Shown piece by piece: positions 9,369 to 19,027 of a stretch of DNA of 64,000 nucleotides. Positions within the stretch are counted from its first letter, which is position 1. Every line of letters begins with the position of its first letter. The position numbers and the translations under genes were made by a program. The notes below the pieces were generated by a model that saw only the letters and a program-made list of their open reading frames with translations, searched no databases and was not told the origin of the DNA. This stretch comes from Candidatus Methanoperedens sp. (lineage in GTDB: Archaea > Halobacteriota > Methanosarcinia > Methanosarcinales > Methanoperedenaceae), in NCBI GenBank assembly GCA_026552955.1, contig JAPMTS010000021.1, forward strand, positions 41,165 to 105,164. Direction: 5' to 3'.

Positions 9369-10208
9369 ATGGAAAAAAAATTAGTAATTCCGGGTGATTT
9401 CTTATCAGATGATGTAAAGCTTGCTGATGAGGGTACATATGTCGAAGATGGGAAAGTATTTTCATCTGTCTTTGGAATAGCATCATTGAAAAACCAGATC
9501 AAAGTCGTGCCGCTCTCAGGCAAATATATACCCAGGCAGGGCGACCTTGTTATAGGTATTATAACCGAAGTCTCTTTTTCGAACTGGATAGTAGATATTC
9601 GTTCTCCATATGAGGGTTTATTGCATATCTCCGAGTTCCCAAGAAGAATAGACAACTCGGAAATGTCAAAATACCTTAAAGTTGGCGATTCAATAATGAC
9701 GCTCGTTAAGGATGTTGATCCAAGCATGAAGGTTGAACTTACATTGAACGATCAGAGACTGAGGCAGATAAAAGACGGGCGGGTAATCGAAGTCACACCT
9801 TCAAAGGTGCCAAGACTAATAGGCAGAAGCGGTTCCATGATCGCCATGCTTAAGAATGAGACAAATTGCAATATATTTATCGGGCAGAATGGAAGGGTAT
9901 GGCTTACAGGCAAAGATAAGAATCTCGATCTTGCAGCCAGGACGATCCAGAAAATCGAGAAAGAATCCCATATTCCGGGTTTGACTGACAGGATAGTTAA
10001 GTTCCTGAAAGAAGAAAAAGGGATACCTATACAAGAACCGGCAAAAAAGAAAGCGCAAATCGAAGCGGTTGAGAAGGGAGAACCCACCCAGGAAACGGCC
10101 AGGGATGAACCAGTAATCGAAGAAACGCCAAGAGAAGAAGCAGAAGAGCCAGATAAGGTTGAAGAAAATGAATCCGGTGGAATCCTGGATGAACTGCTGG
10201 ATAAATAA
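9369..10208 (+). CDS. rrp4: Exosome RNA-binding subunit Rrp4
   Basis: 279 residues: N-terminal domain (VIPGDFL...), S1 domain (about 65-140, RSPYEGLLHISEF) and KH domain (about 145-215, VPRLIGRSGSMIAMLKNET). Rrp4 caps the Rrp41-Rrp42 hexamer and feeds RNA into it. The last ~65 residues are an added low-complexity tail rich in Glu and Pro (EKGEPTQETARDEPVIEETPREE), not part of the conserved core. The operon places it directly upstream of rrp41. Confidence 0.95.
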   Translation: MEKKLVIPGDFLSDDVKLADEGTYVEDGKVFSSVFGIASLKNQIKVVPLSGKYIPRQGDLVIGIITEVSFSNWIVDIRSPYEGLLHISEFPRRIDNSEMSKYLKVGDSIMTLVKDVDPSMKVELTLNDQRLRQIKDGRVIEVTPSKVPRLIGRSGSMIAMLKNETNCNIFIGQNGRVWLTGKDKNLDLAARTIQKIEKESHIPGLTDRIVKFLKEEKGIPIQEPAKKKAQIEAVEKGEPTQETARDEPVIEETPREEAEEPDKVEENESGGILDELLDK

Positions 10209-10254
10209 TTTGTTTTGTATGAAATTATGAGGGAAGAAAGAGAAGAGGAATCTT

Positions 10255-10986
10255 ATGGTAAAACCAGAAAAGTTAATTGAAAACGGTATTCGCCTTGATG
10301 GCAGAAAACCAGATGAAATCAGACCCATCAAAATAAAGGTGGGTGTTTTGAATAGAGCTGACGGTTCATGTTATTTTGAATTCGGAGGAAACAAGGTAAT
10401 TGCAGCAGTATATGGTCCGCGCGAGGTACATCCCCGCCATATGCAGAAATCAAACAGCGCAGTTGTACGGTATAGATATAATATGGCATCGTTTTCAGTT
10501 GAAGATCGAAAACGTCCGGGGCCTGACAGGAGAAGCATTGAAGTGTCAAAGGTTAGCAGGGAAGCGCTAGAACCAGTGATATTCCAGGAATATTTCCCCC
10601 GTTCAGCCATAGATATCTTTGTAGAAGTACTCCAGGCAGACGCAGGCACAAGGACGGCAGGAATTAACGCAGCATCTATTGCCCTGGCTGATGCAGGCAT
10701 ACCGATGAAAAGCCTGGTATCGGCATGTGCTGTTGGAAAAGTCGATGATACGCTTGTTCTTGACCTGAATAAAGATGAAGATAACTATGGGCAGGCAGAT
10801 ATGCCAATAGCCATGACGCCTGATGGAAATATCACGCTTTTGCAGATGGATGGTCATCTTACCAGGGAAGAATTCAAGGAAGGGCTTGAGATGGCAAAGA
10901 ATGGATGTCTTATGATCGCGCAAATGCAAAGAGCGGCACTTTTGGAGAAATATTCCTCCCTTATGGAAGGTGAAGTCAATGAGTAA
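10255..10986 (+). CDS. rrp41: Exosome catalytic subunit Rrp41
   Basis: 243 residues of the RNase PH family. Starts [15 protein letters not shown]; active-site arginines fall in RYRYNMASF and [30 protein letters not shown] and [13 protein letters not shown] supply the phosphate- and metal-binding region. It carries out phosphorolytic 3'-5' RNA decay and tailing inside the hexameric ring. A clear Shine-Dalgarno (AGAGGAA) precedes the ATG. It overlaps rrp42. Confidence 0.96.
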   Translation: MVKPEKLIENGIRLDGRKPDEIRPIKIKVGVLNRADGSCYFEFGGNKVIAAVYGPREVHPRHMQKSNSAVVRYRYNMASFSVEDRKRPGPDRRSIEVSKVSREALEPVIFQEYFPRSAIDIFVEVLQADAGTRTAGINAASIALADAGIPMKSLVSACAVGKVDDTLVLDLNKDEDNYGQADMPIAMTPDGNITLLQMDGHLTREEFKEGLEMAKNGCLMIAQMQRAALLEKYSSLMEGEVNE

Positions 10987-11758
10987 TGAAATAATGTCCG
11001 AACTTCGGAAAGATTATATCTATAATCTCATGATAAAAGGGGAGAGAGAGGATGGGCGAAAATTTGACGAGTACAGGGAGATCACAATTGATACAAATGT
11101 TATTGAAAAGGCAGAAGGCTCCGCGCGCGTCAAACTCGGGGACACGCATCTTGTCGTAGGCGTTAAGATCCAGACCGGTACACCTTTCCCCGATACTCCT
11201 GACCAGGGAGTGATCATCACAAATCTGGAACTTATTCCTCTTGCTTCGCCTGTGTTTGAATCAGGTCCACCGAGGGAAGATGCCATTGAACTTGCCAGGG
11301 TAGTGGACAGGGGCATCCGTGAATCCGAATCTATTGACCTTTCCAAACTGTGTATAACACCGGGTGAAAAAGTCTGGATGGTATTCATTGATGTGCATGT
11401 GCTTGACGATGGCGGAAACATTATGGATGCGGCATCTCTGGGGGCCATAGCTGCTCTTATGACCGCAAAATTGCCTGCACAAAGGTTTGATGTGGGCGAA
11501 GATACGCCCGTTCCTATGAGGGATGTTCCTGTAGCTGTAACGGCGGTCGAGATAGGCGGGACCATAATGCTTGACCCCTCGCTAAATGAACAAAGCATAG
11601 CAGGAACAAAATTGACCGTAATTTCCAATCAGGATGGGGGATTATCTGGCATGCAAAAAAGTGGTGTTCTTCCACTTACGACCGAACAGATAAATTATAT
11701 AGTGGATATTTCAATTGAGAAGGCAAAAGAATTAAGAGAAAAATTCCTGGAGATATAA
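10979..11758 (+). CDS. rrp42: Exosome subunit Rrp42
   Basis: 259 residues. The start [10 protein letters not shown] at 10979 is chosen over an in-frame ATG nine bases earlier because GAAGGTGA is correctly spaced; it overlaps the rrp41 stop. This is a RNase PH-fold protein ([33 protein letters not shown]) that forms the ring with Rrp41. It lacks its own catalytic centre but shapes the active site and RNA path. The rrp4-rrp41-rrp42-rpl37ae order is standard for archaea. Confidence 0.95.
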   Translation: MSNEIMSELRKDYIYNLMIKGEREDGRKFDEYREITIDTNVIEKAEGSARVKLGDTHLVVGVKIQTGTPFPDTPDQGVIITNLELIPLASPVFESGPPREDAIELARVVDRGIRESESIDLSKLCITPGEKVWMVFIDVHVLDDGGNIMDAASLGAIAALMTAKLPAQRFDVGEDTPVPMRDVPVAVTAVEIGGTIMLDPSLNEQSIAGTKLTVISNQDGGLSGMQKSGVLPLTTEQINYIVDISIEKAKELREKFLEI

Positions 11759-11760
11759 TC

Positions 11761-12072
11761 ATGGCTAAAATCAGTTCAAAAGGACATAAGACAAGATCGG
11801 CCGGAAGATTTGGTGTAAGATACGGAACCAAGAGCCGAAAACTTATTGCAGATATTGAAGAAAAAATGCATGCTGAATATACCTGTTCCAAATGCGGTGC
11901 AAAGAAAATTTCAAGAATCGGGACAGGTATATGGCAATGCAAGAAATGTGAACACACTTTTGCAGGAGGCTCATATGTTCCTCAAAGTCCGGCGCATATG
12001 ACCGTTTTAAGAGCTGTCCAGGGTGTAAAATCTGAAATTTCCAAGCAGTTGGCACAAGGAATGAAAGCATAA
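11761..12072 (+). CDS. rpl37ae: Large ribosomal subunit protein eL43 (L37Ae)
   Basis: 103 residues. A basic N-terminus (MAKISSKGHKTRSAGRFGVRYG) is followed by a zinc ribbon with four cysteines in two CxxC pairs (CSKCGAKK and CKKCEHTF). Component of the large ribosomal subunit. Starts three bases after rrp42. Confidence 0.96.
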   Translation: MAKISSKGHKTRSAGRFGVRYGTKSRKLIADIEEKMHAEYTCSKCGAKKISRIGTGIWQCKKCEHTFAGGSYVPQSPAHMTVLRAVQGVKSEISKQLAQGMKA

Positions 12073-12084
12073 TAAGGATTCAGT

Positions 12085-12222
12085 ATGGTTTATAAATGTA
12101 CCCGTTGCAAGCGGGCAGTGGAGATAGATTATGAATATAGCGGCGTCCGTTGCCCTTATTGCGGCCACCGGATCCTGGTAAAGGAAAGACCTGTACTTGT
12201 TAAACAGGTCAAAGCTGAATGA
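12085..12222 (+). CDS. rpoP: DNA-directed RNA polymerase subunit P (Rpo12)
   Basis: 45 residues translated directly from the ATG at 12085: [18 protein letters not shown], then [17 protein letters not shown]. Two CxxC motifs form the single zinc ribbon of the RPABC4/Rpb12 family, and the length is normal. Its stop overlaps the start of the Brix gene (ATGA at 12219). Confidence 0.95.
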   Translation: MVYKCTRCKRAVEIDYEYSGVRCPYCGHRILVKERPVLVKQVKAE

Positions 12223-12647
12223 TCGTTACCACTGCACGAAAACCATCATCAAAAACACGAATATTCTGTAAACATTTAGGCAGGTTCACGGGTTGGATGT
12301 ATGTGACCCGTGGAAAATCCAGTCTTTTAGAGTTTGCAGATAAACCTTTTTTATTAGTAGGTGAATACAAAGGAAACCCTGGCAGTTTTAGATTTTTTTT
12401 AAGAGGCAAATGCATTCTCTTAATCCGCGCCAATGTATCACTCGACAGGGATATCGGCATCGGGACTGAACCTGTGATCCAGGGAAATAATTCTGTGGCA
12501 CTTTCCTTAAGTAAAATAACAGGATTAAGAACTGGAGAAAACTCAAAAAGGATTATCCTGATCAATGATAATATCGAATTTATCGACGATGGTGAATCAT
12601 ATATCAAATTAAAAGTACTGGAAATACGGGGCGAGGGCAGTGTTTGA
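12219..12647 (+). CDS. Brix-domain rRNA maturation protein (archaeal IMP4-like)
   Basis: 142 residues, a short single Brix domain as in other archaea. Starts [18 protein letters not shown]. The inner region [24 protein letters not shown] matches the Brix core. Eukaryotic relatives (Imp4, Rpf1) act in pre-rRNA processing; the archaeal form is assumed to help ribosome assembly. It overlaps rpoP and the next gene, consistent with a shared transcript. Confidence 0.8.
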   Translation: MIVTTARKPSSKTRIFCKHLGRFTGWMYVTRGKSSLLEFADKPFLLVGEYKGNPGSFRFFLRGKCILLIRANVSLDRDIGIGTEPVIQGNNSVALSLSKITGLRTGENSKRIILINDNIEFIDDGESYIKLKVLEIRGEGSV

Positions 12648-13587
12648 TTTATTTAAGAAAGAAGAGATCAAGTCCCTGAAGGCAAGAATATCCCGCCTTG
12701 AAGAAGAAAAGAGAATACTCTCTGTGCAGCTTGGGAAAAAAGGTGAAAAAGCCAAGAAAACGATTGCTATAAAACAGGATGTTGACAGGGAATTAAATGA
12801 GGCCAGAAATAAGATATCTTCGCTTACCAATGAGATACAAACACTGAAAAATGAAACATCACAGGAATCTAAATTCAGGCTATCTGAAATTGTATCAAAA
12901 AACAGGCTTGAAGAGATTATTTATTCTCTTGATGGATTCCAGGCGAAAATGTCAACATTGATAACAGTTTACCTGGAAAAGGATACGTTATTGGAAGATG
13001 TGGCACGGGATACAATTAACCTTTTTGACAGTTGTGCCCTGCATCTTATCGAAAAAATCGAATCATCTACCGGAAAAATAATTCTCTACGATACTAACCG
13101 GATCGTTAATCTGGTAATAATACCGGTTTTCCCAATCCTTCGATCAGAATGTGTCATGAACAGGCAATTCGATCTTTCGCCATTAAGAAAAAATCTGGAA
13201 TATGACAAAATACTTGTTGTGAATGCCCATGCAGGTGAAACAATTATTGGAATTGTTGAAGCGGATATTTTTGTGGAGCATGAAATCGTAAGAAGTAATG
13301 TAATGGGAAAGCATAAACAGGGAGGATGGAGCCAGAAGCGATTCCAGAGCCTTGTGGAAGAGGATGTAAAACACCACGCTGATAAAGTAAGGGCTGTACT
13401 GGGACCTATGATCTTGAAACATAATGATATACAATATGTTCTTGCGGGCGGTGAGGGGAAATTAATAAAAATGATCCTGGAGGGATATGATTATAATCTC
13501 GTTATGAAAAGTATGGATACTATTTCAAAAGGCAATGCTGATCAGGTGTTAAGGGATGTATTGGCCGTCAGATGTTACTGGATCTAA
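12640..13587 (+). CDS. Vms1/eRF1-like (VLRF1-type) protein with N-terminal coiled coil
   Basis: 315 residues from a GTG at 12640 that overlaps the Brix stop and has GAGGGC just upstream. Residues ~5-85 are highly charged coiled coil (KKEEIKSLKARISRLEEEKR). The C-terminal half resembles the eRF1 domain-2-like fold of Vms1/VLRF1 proteins. The loop GGWSQKRFQ near residue 228 sits where release factors carry GGQ, and IQYVLAGGEGKLIKMIL follows. Family knowledge: yeast Vms1 releases peptides from stalled ribosomes. I infer a ribosome-rescue role from the motif and from its place at the end of a translation operon; activity is not proven. Confidence 0.65.
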   Translation: MFDLFKKEEIKSLKARISRLEEEKRILSVQLGKKGEKAKKTIAIKQDVDRELNEARNKISSLTNEIQTLKNETSQESKFRLSEIVSKNRLEEIIYSLDGFQAKMSTLITVYLEKDTLLEDVARDTINLFDSCALHLIEKIESSTGKIILYDTNRIVNLVIIPVFPILRSECVMNRQFDLSPLRKNLEYDKILVVNAHAGETIIGIVEADIFVEHEIVRSNVMGKHKQGGWSQKRFQSLVEEDVKHHADKVRAVLGPMILKHNDIQYVLAGGEGKLIKMILEGYDYNLVMKSMDTISKGNADQVLRDVLAVRCYWI

Positions 13588-13644
13588 TGAGTCATATTTA
13601 AATACCCTGAATGCAAATAGTTATATTATCTTTCGGGTGAGAAA

Positions 13645-13887
13645 ATGAACCAAAAAACGATTTTAAAAATAAATGAAGAGATATTAAAAAATACTTTGAA
13701 ATGTAAAAAAGGTTTTTCCTGTCTGTCAGGCATGAGCCTTTGTCAGGTTGAACTCAATGTTGGAGATAAGATCCATTTTGTAAAATGCAAGAGCAATGAA
13801 CCATGTAATTACAGGGTATCATTTGGCTATTCTTTCGTTTGTATTTGTCCTGTAAGAAAAGAACTCTTTAATCGATATAATATTTGA
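13645..13887 (+). CDS. Small cysteine-rich protein, unknown function
   Basis: 80 residues, no recognised family. Seven cysteines are spread through the protein (CKKGFSC, LCQVEL, VKCKSNEPC, FVCIC), which could bind a metal. There is no signal peptide. GGGTGAG lies upstream of the ATG at suitable spacing, and a TATA-like ATATTTAAATA lies near 13593. It stands alone between the translation operon and the convergent S-layer gene. Confidence 0.6.
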   Translation: MNQKTILKINEEILKNTLKCKKGFSCLSGMSLCQVELNVGDKIHFVKCKSNEPCNYRVSFGYSFVCICPVRKELFNRYNI

Positions 13888-13916
13888 ACAAAAAATAGAA
13901 AAGAAGTAAAGGACCT

Positions 13917-16900
13917 TTACTTCTTGAACAAGAGACTGAATTTTTCGCTCAATAATCCAAATTTCTGTTTCAACAATTCAAGGCTCAATAAACCTTTTGA
14001 AGTCAGGACATAGATGATCACAGCCCCGATGCCAGTAGCTATTGCGGCTATCAAAAGGTAATTGATTGGTTTTTGCTGGACGATCAATAAATTGCTCTGC
14101 CCCAGGACATCCACGGTGATGTTTGCGGCTATTGCTTCATTTCGTGTGAAATTGATCTCCACTTTCTCGCCTGCGGCCAATGTGACTGACCTATTTTCGA
14201 CAGCGGTGCCGTTAATGATCAATTCGACTGGAAGCGTATCTGATTTGGTGCCTATGTTGGAAATATTGGACTTTACAACAAAATCTTCACCTGTAAAGAC
14301 CGGATTGGGAGTGATATTAATATCAAGAGCTTTGAATTCAGAATATGGGGCTCTTATATCTATATCCCTTGAAACCATAATATACGATTGTTTGGAAGCT
14401 GTTATTGAATGCGTACCGCTCGTTTCCAGCCTGTAGCTAACTTCACCATTGCTATCTGTTGAGCCAATACTGGTATTATCAAACTTAACAGAGGCGCCAC
14501 TCATTGCTGTTCCATTGTAAAGGACTTTAATTTGTATAGTCTCATACTGGTTTGCATTTGATGGGGCTTCAATACTCAATCTGTAATCGACGTATTTCTC
14601 GATCTCAATGTTTTTTGTGGCTTTCTCATAGCCGGTCTTTGTCGCAGTGATGGTATATGTCCCGTTTTTCAGGGTTTTCGGAATGGAATAATTTAAAGAA
14701 CCATTCACATCTGTCGTACCGATATCCGTATCCAGTGTCAATGATGCATTTTCAGCGGCTTTTCCGCCTGCTGTTACTTTGATAATGATGTTATCCCCGG
14801 CCATTGCTTTTTGGGGAACATTGATTGAAAGCTGGTTCTCAATCATATCCTCTGTCACATCCACTGCAAAATAGAACCGAAGAGTATCGCTATCCGCTGT
14901 CTTGAGCCTGATATTTCCCATCAGTACATCGTTCTTATTTCTATCAAGGCCGATATCGCCACTATTTTTCATTTGGATTTGTTGATTGTTTACTGATGTA
15001 ACTTCCATCTTACCAATCTGGTCACCGTTCTTGACTTGTCTTGCTGTTTCTGATATCTGGAAAATCCCTTTTATGAATGCTGCCTGCAATTCAGTTCCTG
15101 CGAAAACATTATCAAATCTAACCAGGATCAATGGAAGACCATCTACGTTCCCTACCCTCTTTTTATAAACGTATGTTTCTCCACCTTGAAGCATGTTCGA
15201 ATCGACTTCAGCGCCGTCTTTCAGCAGGACAAGGAACATAGTCCTTCCTCTCAGATCAATATCTGTCGCCTTAAGGACATACCCATCCTTCAAAGCCAAT
15301 GTGCCGCCCACAGATATTGTTCGCTTCGTATCATCATCTATAAGTATTTTATGAAGCTGACCCTGCGCCATTGCACTTGTATCGTCGAAGCTGTCAACCA
15401 TACCTGAATTGACATGACCTTTATATCCTGCAAAATATTTATCGGCCATAAAACCTATGACCTGGTATCTTCCCCATTCATCATGAGTGAATAAAACCTG
15501 CTCTGGCTCTGTTGTGTAGACAAGCTTGTTTTCCGGGATCGACTTGCCGTCACGCTCGGTCATCGAAAGCTTTTCATTTCCAAGGCCATCATCCAGGTTA
15601 TAATAGAAACCGATGATGGTTTTTCCAATATTCATTCCAAAATTATATGGTGTCCATTCTGTGATGTTATTATCAACTGCATCAAAAACAGTGCTTCTTA
15701 CTTCAAAACTGCCTTTCCTATCAACTGAAAGTGCAAAACGAAGGTCATTATTATCCGCCACTATTATTTTGAGGTCCCCCATAAGATCTACAATGCTTCC
15801 CTTATTCAGTCCCACATCATTGTCATTGTTTTTCATCACGATTTTATCTTTATTTACTTCTGTGACTTCCATCACTCCGAATTTGTTCCCGGATTTTACC
15901 TGGGTAACATCCTCTGATATCTGGAAAATCCCTTTTAAGAAAGCTGCCTGCAATTCAGTTCCTGCGAAGACACCGTCGAACCTGACAAGGATAAGTGGGA
16001 GGTCTTCTACACCCCCAACTCTCTTTTTGTAAACGTATGTTTCTCCTCCTCTAAGCATGTTCGAATCGACTTCAGTGCCATCTTTCAACAGGACAAGGAA
16101 CATAGTCCTTCCATTCAGATCAATATCTGTTGCTTTAAGGACATATCCATCCTTCAAAGCCAGTGTGCCGCCCACAGATATTGTTTTCTTGGTATCATCA
16201 TCGTAAAGTACTTTGTGGAGCTGTCCCTGTGCGATCGCGCTAACATCATCGAAGGTGTCAACAGCTTCCGGAATTGTATGGTTCTTATATCCAGCGAAGT
16301 ATTTGTCGGCCATGAAGCCGATAACCTGGTATTTTCCCCAGTCTTTATGATTGAAATAGACTAACTGGGGTTCTGTAGTATAGATGATATTGTTCTTGCT
16401 TATAGTCCCATGACTACGGGGAATTGATTCCATCCTTATTTTTTCACTGCCTATACCATCTTTAGGATCATAATAGAAACCTGAAAAGCTCTGGTAATTC
16501 CAGGTGTAAGTCGTTGAGAAGTCATCAGGATATCGGTCACCGTCCCAGATGCGGTTGCCTTTGTTGTAGGTTGCAGCGATGTTTTTTATTGTAAATTCAG
16601 TAGTATCGCTTCCGTTTAGATTAGTTATTTTAGCGGTAATTTTAAAGGTTCCTGTTGAGCTTTTGGTGAAAGTATAATTCTTAGTGTCATTAGGATTTAC
16701 AGGGTACGAGTCCAGAGCAGTAGTTTTATTATCTTCATACCAGGACAAATTCCCGTTCTGGTTTCCTATTTTTACACTGAGATTTGCTGGTTCACCAGCA
16801 GTAATAGTAACAGAAGAGGGGCTATTCCTGGTTATTGTTGGCCCCGGGGGTTTTGTTGTGAAATTTAGGGTCGTTGAGTTAGATTCTAAGGTTTGATTTA

Positions 16901-17792
16901 TTTTATTCCTGGCATAAACTTTATAATAATATTTTGTTGCAGAATCCAATCCTGTAATTGATATGGTTCTTGGTAAACTTGAGGAATTATTCCCTTTAGG
17001 TACTTCATCCATGGCTATTGTTTTACCGTATTCTACCCATGCATAGGCATCACTCTGATTTAGAGTGAAAGTTATATTCACTTTAGATGTAGTTGCAGTA
17101 TCATTCGTAACACCAGTAATATTCGGAGCAGTTGGATCAAGCGTCGTAAAATGATCAATTGAGGAATTTATAGAAAGGCTTTGATTAGATTCATTGTATG
17201 CATAAACACTATAATAATATGTAGTGTTTTTTGCTAAATCGGAAAGTGTGATTTTTCGAGAAAGTGAACTGTTTTTCCACTCACTCCATTGGTTTCCACT
17301 TGATAATGTGGAATTAGTACTATATTTGACTCTTGAAGCAGAATTGCTTTGATTTACGCTAAATGTAATTTCTGCACTATTATCTGTAATATTACCATCG
17401 GTTGGACCACTTGTAAATGCCGGAGCTGTAGGGGTCGTTTCATTCAAAGGGGCAGTCCTGGCGGTATCGTTCTTCCATGTCGCGTTAATAGAACCGTTTG
17501 TATCTTTAGTATGCGTACTGATCGTATATGACGTATCTGCTGTCAAATTTGTCAGATTGTAATTTTCTTGTCCTTTGCTAACATTTTCTTTCCAAATTCC
17601 ATCGATATAAACAATAACACTTGAAAAATTGCTATCTGCAGGATCATTCCATGTCCATTTTATATAGGTTTGAGCATAGGTTACATTGTTCAAACCTGTT
17701 ATGCTTGCTGGTGCTGCCATCCCGCTCATCGTAGTACCCAAAATAACAAATACTAGAAAAGCAATTACTGAAACATATTTTCTATTTACCAT
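13917..17792 (-). CDS. Giant S-layer-family surface protein with FN3 and CARDB-like domains
   Basis: 1291 residues with a signal peptide (KYVSVIAFLVFVILGTTMSGMAA). About 27-320: three fibronectin-type-III-like domains (TTYYYSVYAYNESNQS, ATKYYYKVYARNK). About 320-410: an Ig-like domain. About 410-700 and 700-970: two Methanosarcina S-layer duplication domains, each with QVIGFMADKYFAGYK and VGGTLALKDGYVLKATDIDL. About 975-1150: carboxypeptidase-regulatory-like repeats. About 1150-1240: a CARDB-type domain. A transmembrane anchor follows at ~1243-1265 with a basic C-tail. Many NxS/T sequons suggest N-glycosylation. No PGF motif precedes the anchor. Extracellular, probably cell-wall or adhesion. 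GAGGGGAC provides the ribosome site. Confidence 0.88.
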   Translation of the reverse strand: MVNRKYVSVIAFLVFVILGTTMSGMAAPASITGLNNVTYAQTYIKWTWNDPADSNFSSVIVYIDGIWKENVSKGQENYNLTNLTADTSYTISTHTKDTNGSINATWKNDTARTAPLNETTPTAPAFTSGPTDGNITDNSAEITFSVNQSNSASRVKYSTNSTLSSGNQWSEWKNSSLSRKITLSDLAKNTTYYYSVYAYNESNQSLSINSSIDHFTTLDPTAPNITGVTNDTATTSKVNITFTLNQSDAYAWVEYGKTIAMDEVPKGNNSSSLPRTISITGLDSATKYYYKVYARNKINQTLESNSTTLNFTTKPPGPTITRNSPSSVTITAGEPANLSVKIGNQNGNLSWYEDNKTTALDSYPVNPNDTKNYTFTKSSTGTFKITAKITNLNGSDTTEFTIKNIAATYNKGNRIWDGDRYPDDFSTTYTWNYQSFSGFYYDPKDGIGSEKIRMESIPRSHGTISKNNIIYTTEPQLVYFNHKDWGKYQVIGFMADKYFAGYKNHTIPEAVDTFDDVSAIAQGQLHKVLYDDDTKKTISVGGTLALKDGYVLKATDIDLNGRTMFLVLLKDGTEVDSNMLRGGETYVYKKRVGGVEDLPLILVRFDGVFAGTELQAAFLKGIFQISEDVTQVKSGNKFGVMEVTEVNKDKIVMKNNDNDVGLNKGSIVDLMGDLKIIVADNNDLRFALSVDRKGSFEVRSTVFDAVDNNITEWTPYNFGMNIGKTIIGFYYNLDDGLGNEKLSMTERDGKSIPENKLVYTTEPEQVLFTHDEWGRYQVIGFMADKYFAGYKGHVNSGMVDSFDDTSAMAQGQLHKILIDDDTKRTISVGGTLALKDGYVLKATDIDLRGRTMFLVLLKDGAEVDSNMLQGGETYVYKKRVGNVDGLPLILVRFDNVFAGTELQAAFIKGIFQISETARQVKNGDQIGKMEVTSVNNQQIQMKNSGDIGLDRNKNDVLMGNIRLKTADSDTLRFYFAVDVTEDMIENQLSINVPQKAMAGDNIIIKVTAGGKAAENASLTLDTDIGTTDVNGSLNYSIPKTLKNGTYTITATKTGYEKATKNIEIEKYVDYRLSIEAPSNANQYETIQIKVLYNGTAMSGASVKFDNTSIGSTDSNGEVSYRLETSGTHSITASKQSYIMVSRDIDIRAPYSEFKALDINITPNPVFTGEDFVVKSNISNIGTKSDTLPVELIINGTAVENRSVTLAAGEKVEINFTRNEAIAANITVDVLGQSNLLIVQQKPINYLLIAAIATGIGAVIIYVLTSKGLLSLELLKQKFGLLSEKFSLLFKK
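14880..16560 (-). repeat. Tandem duplication of the S-layer domain within the gene
   Basis: Two units of roughly 0.8 kb (about 14880-15695 and 15695-16560) encode near-identical blocks: the AGYK block, the VGGTLALKDGYVLKATDIDL block and the FAGTELQAAF.KGIFQIS block. Similarity is visible at the DNA level too, for instance the stretches near 15270-15310 and 16120-16180. This is the normal S-layer duplication in Methanosarcinales. Confidence 0.85.
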
Positions 17793-17968
17793 ATTTTTTG
17801 TCCCCTCTGATCATTTTCAATTTTTTCTCCTGTGGTCGCTATAATGCAAAATGCGTATAACTAGACATCAGTGTCATAAGAACTCAACATATATAAATAA
17901 TTTCTGCGATTAAAGTCAACTTGAGCCAGTTTAAATTAAAGATTGCGGAATTTTTGCTACGGTTGGCG

Positions 17969-18550
17969 TTAAAAAATTTCCAATAACGTTTTCACCTCAT
18001 CAAATTTCGCACCTTTTCTTATGATCTTCTTGTTTACAAGGTCAACCACCGTAGAAGGTTCGCCCCGGCATTCCCCGCCATCTATGATATAATCCGCACT
18101 GATCTTGATCTCATCCACACGTCGCGGCGGGGCTTCCCCTGAAAAGTTGGCGCTCGTTGACGTTATCGGTACTCCGGCAAGTTTTATGAGTTCAATTGTG
18201 GTTCTGTGCGCCGGGAAACGTATACCAACAAGTTCCGACCCCGAAGTGAGCATATCGTTGACTATTTCCTTCTTTTTCAGGAGGATTGTTACCGGTCCGG
18301 GGAGGAACTCTTCAATAAACCGTTTTTCCTTTTTTCCGATATACACAAGCTCTTCCATCATCTCAAGATCAGATATGGCAACAGAAACAGGTTTATCTTT
18401 ATCGCGCTTCTTTATGGCGAATACTTTTTCAAGGGCAACACTCGAGAATATATTTGCCCCGATGCCATACACCGTTTCAGTGGGATAGATTACTATACCA
18501 TTTTTCTTGATGATTTCCGAAGCTTTCTTAATATCCGTACCTATCTGCAT
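17969..18550 (-). CDS. tsaC: L-threonylcarbamoyladenylate synthase (Sua5/TsaC)
   Basis: 193 residues of the YrdC-domain family. Starts IVIYPTETVYGIGANIFS; includes KKRDKDKPVSVAI, the FLPGPVTILLKK loop, and ITSTSANFSGEAPP. It makes threonylcarbamoyl-AMP from Thr, bicarbonate and ATP for t6A37 in ANN-decoding tRNAs, the transfer being done by KEOPS. The C-terminal SUA5 domain of longer versions is missing, so this is the short TsaC type. Confidence 0.93.
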   Translation of the reverse strand: MQIGTDIKKASEIIKKNGIVIYPTETVYGIGANIFSSVALEKVFAIKKRDKDKPVSVAISDLEMMEELVYIGKKEKRFIEEFLPGPVTILLKKKEIVNDMLTSGSELVGIRFPAHRTTIELIKLAGVPITSTSANFSGEAPPRRVDEIKISADYIIDGGECRGEPSTVVDLVNKKIIRKGAKFDEVKTLLEIF

Positions 18551-18677
18551 GGGTGAGCCTCACATTTGAAAATATCACTACTGATAAGGGAATGAGTGTT
18601 CAAACAATTCAAGAAATCTGCGTACGTATGAACAAGAGGTGAAATTATATTACCTCCCGCCAGAGTGCATCCGGTCT

Positions 18678-18691
18678 GGGGTCGCAACCCC
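18678..18691. other. GC-rich hairpin between the ferredoxin gene and tsaC
   Basis: GGGGT/ACCCC arms around a 4-base loop, flanked by further CCGG and GGCGCC runs in an otherwise AT-rich 202-bp spacer (18551-18752). It may be a terminator or leader structure on the minus strand. No tRNA cloverleaf could be built around it. Confidence 0.3.
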
Positions 18692-18752
18692 GGCGCCGTA
18701 ATGTTGAAAGGAAGTTTTAATAGTACGCTTATCAGCTGTTGGAGCTTTGAAT

Positions 18753-18989
18753 TCACGCCGGAACAATCGACAGGGATGTTACCGGGCAGTTGCGTGTGCA
18801 TATCCCACAGGCGATACATGCATCGGGATCGATCACTGCTGCCCCGTTCGTCACGGAAATTGCAAGTTTTGCAGTATTCATGTTAAAATCATCAGCTTTA
18901 CCCAGTTTGATATTTGTCGGGCAGACCGACACACATATTCCACATCCATTGCAGATATCCGATTGCATTAATTTCTTGTCCTTTGCCAT
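18753..18989 (-). CDS. Ferredoxin, 2[4Fe-4S]
   Basis: 78 residues with two complete cluster motifs, CNGCGICVSVCP and CIACGICTRNCP. The start MAKDKKLMQSD at 18989 is preferred over the upstream in-frame ATG at 19022 because AGAGGT lies about 10 bases before it. A cytoplasmic electron carrier, or a small subunit of an iron-sulfur enzyme such as a formylmethanofuran dehydrogenase-type ferredoxin; no partner enzyme is adjacent. It follows cetZ on the same strand, 38 bp away. Confidence 0.88.
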   Translation of the reverse strand: MAKDKKLMQSDICNGCGICVSVCPTNIKLGKADDFNMNTAKLAISVTNGAAVIDPDACIACGICTRNCPVTSLSIVPA

Positions 18990-19027
18990 AATATATGATA
19001 CCTCTTTGAGTGATATGAACATTTCGA

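Noticed and set aside
14880..16560. Mobile element or recent insertion in the S-layer gene
   Set aside because: The repeats are in-frame protein domains of the S-layer duplication type, without transposase or terminal repeats.
18551..18752. Small minus-strand protein or tRNA between the ferredoxin gene and tsaC
   Set aside because: The 92-codon frame overlaps the ferredoxin gene, shows no recognisable domain and has no ribosome site; the GC hairpin does not fold as a cloverleaf.
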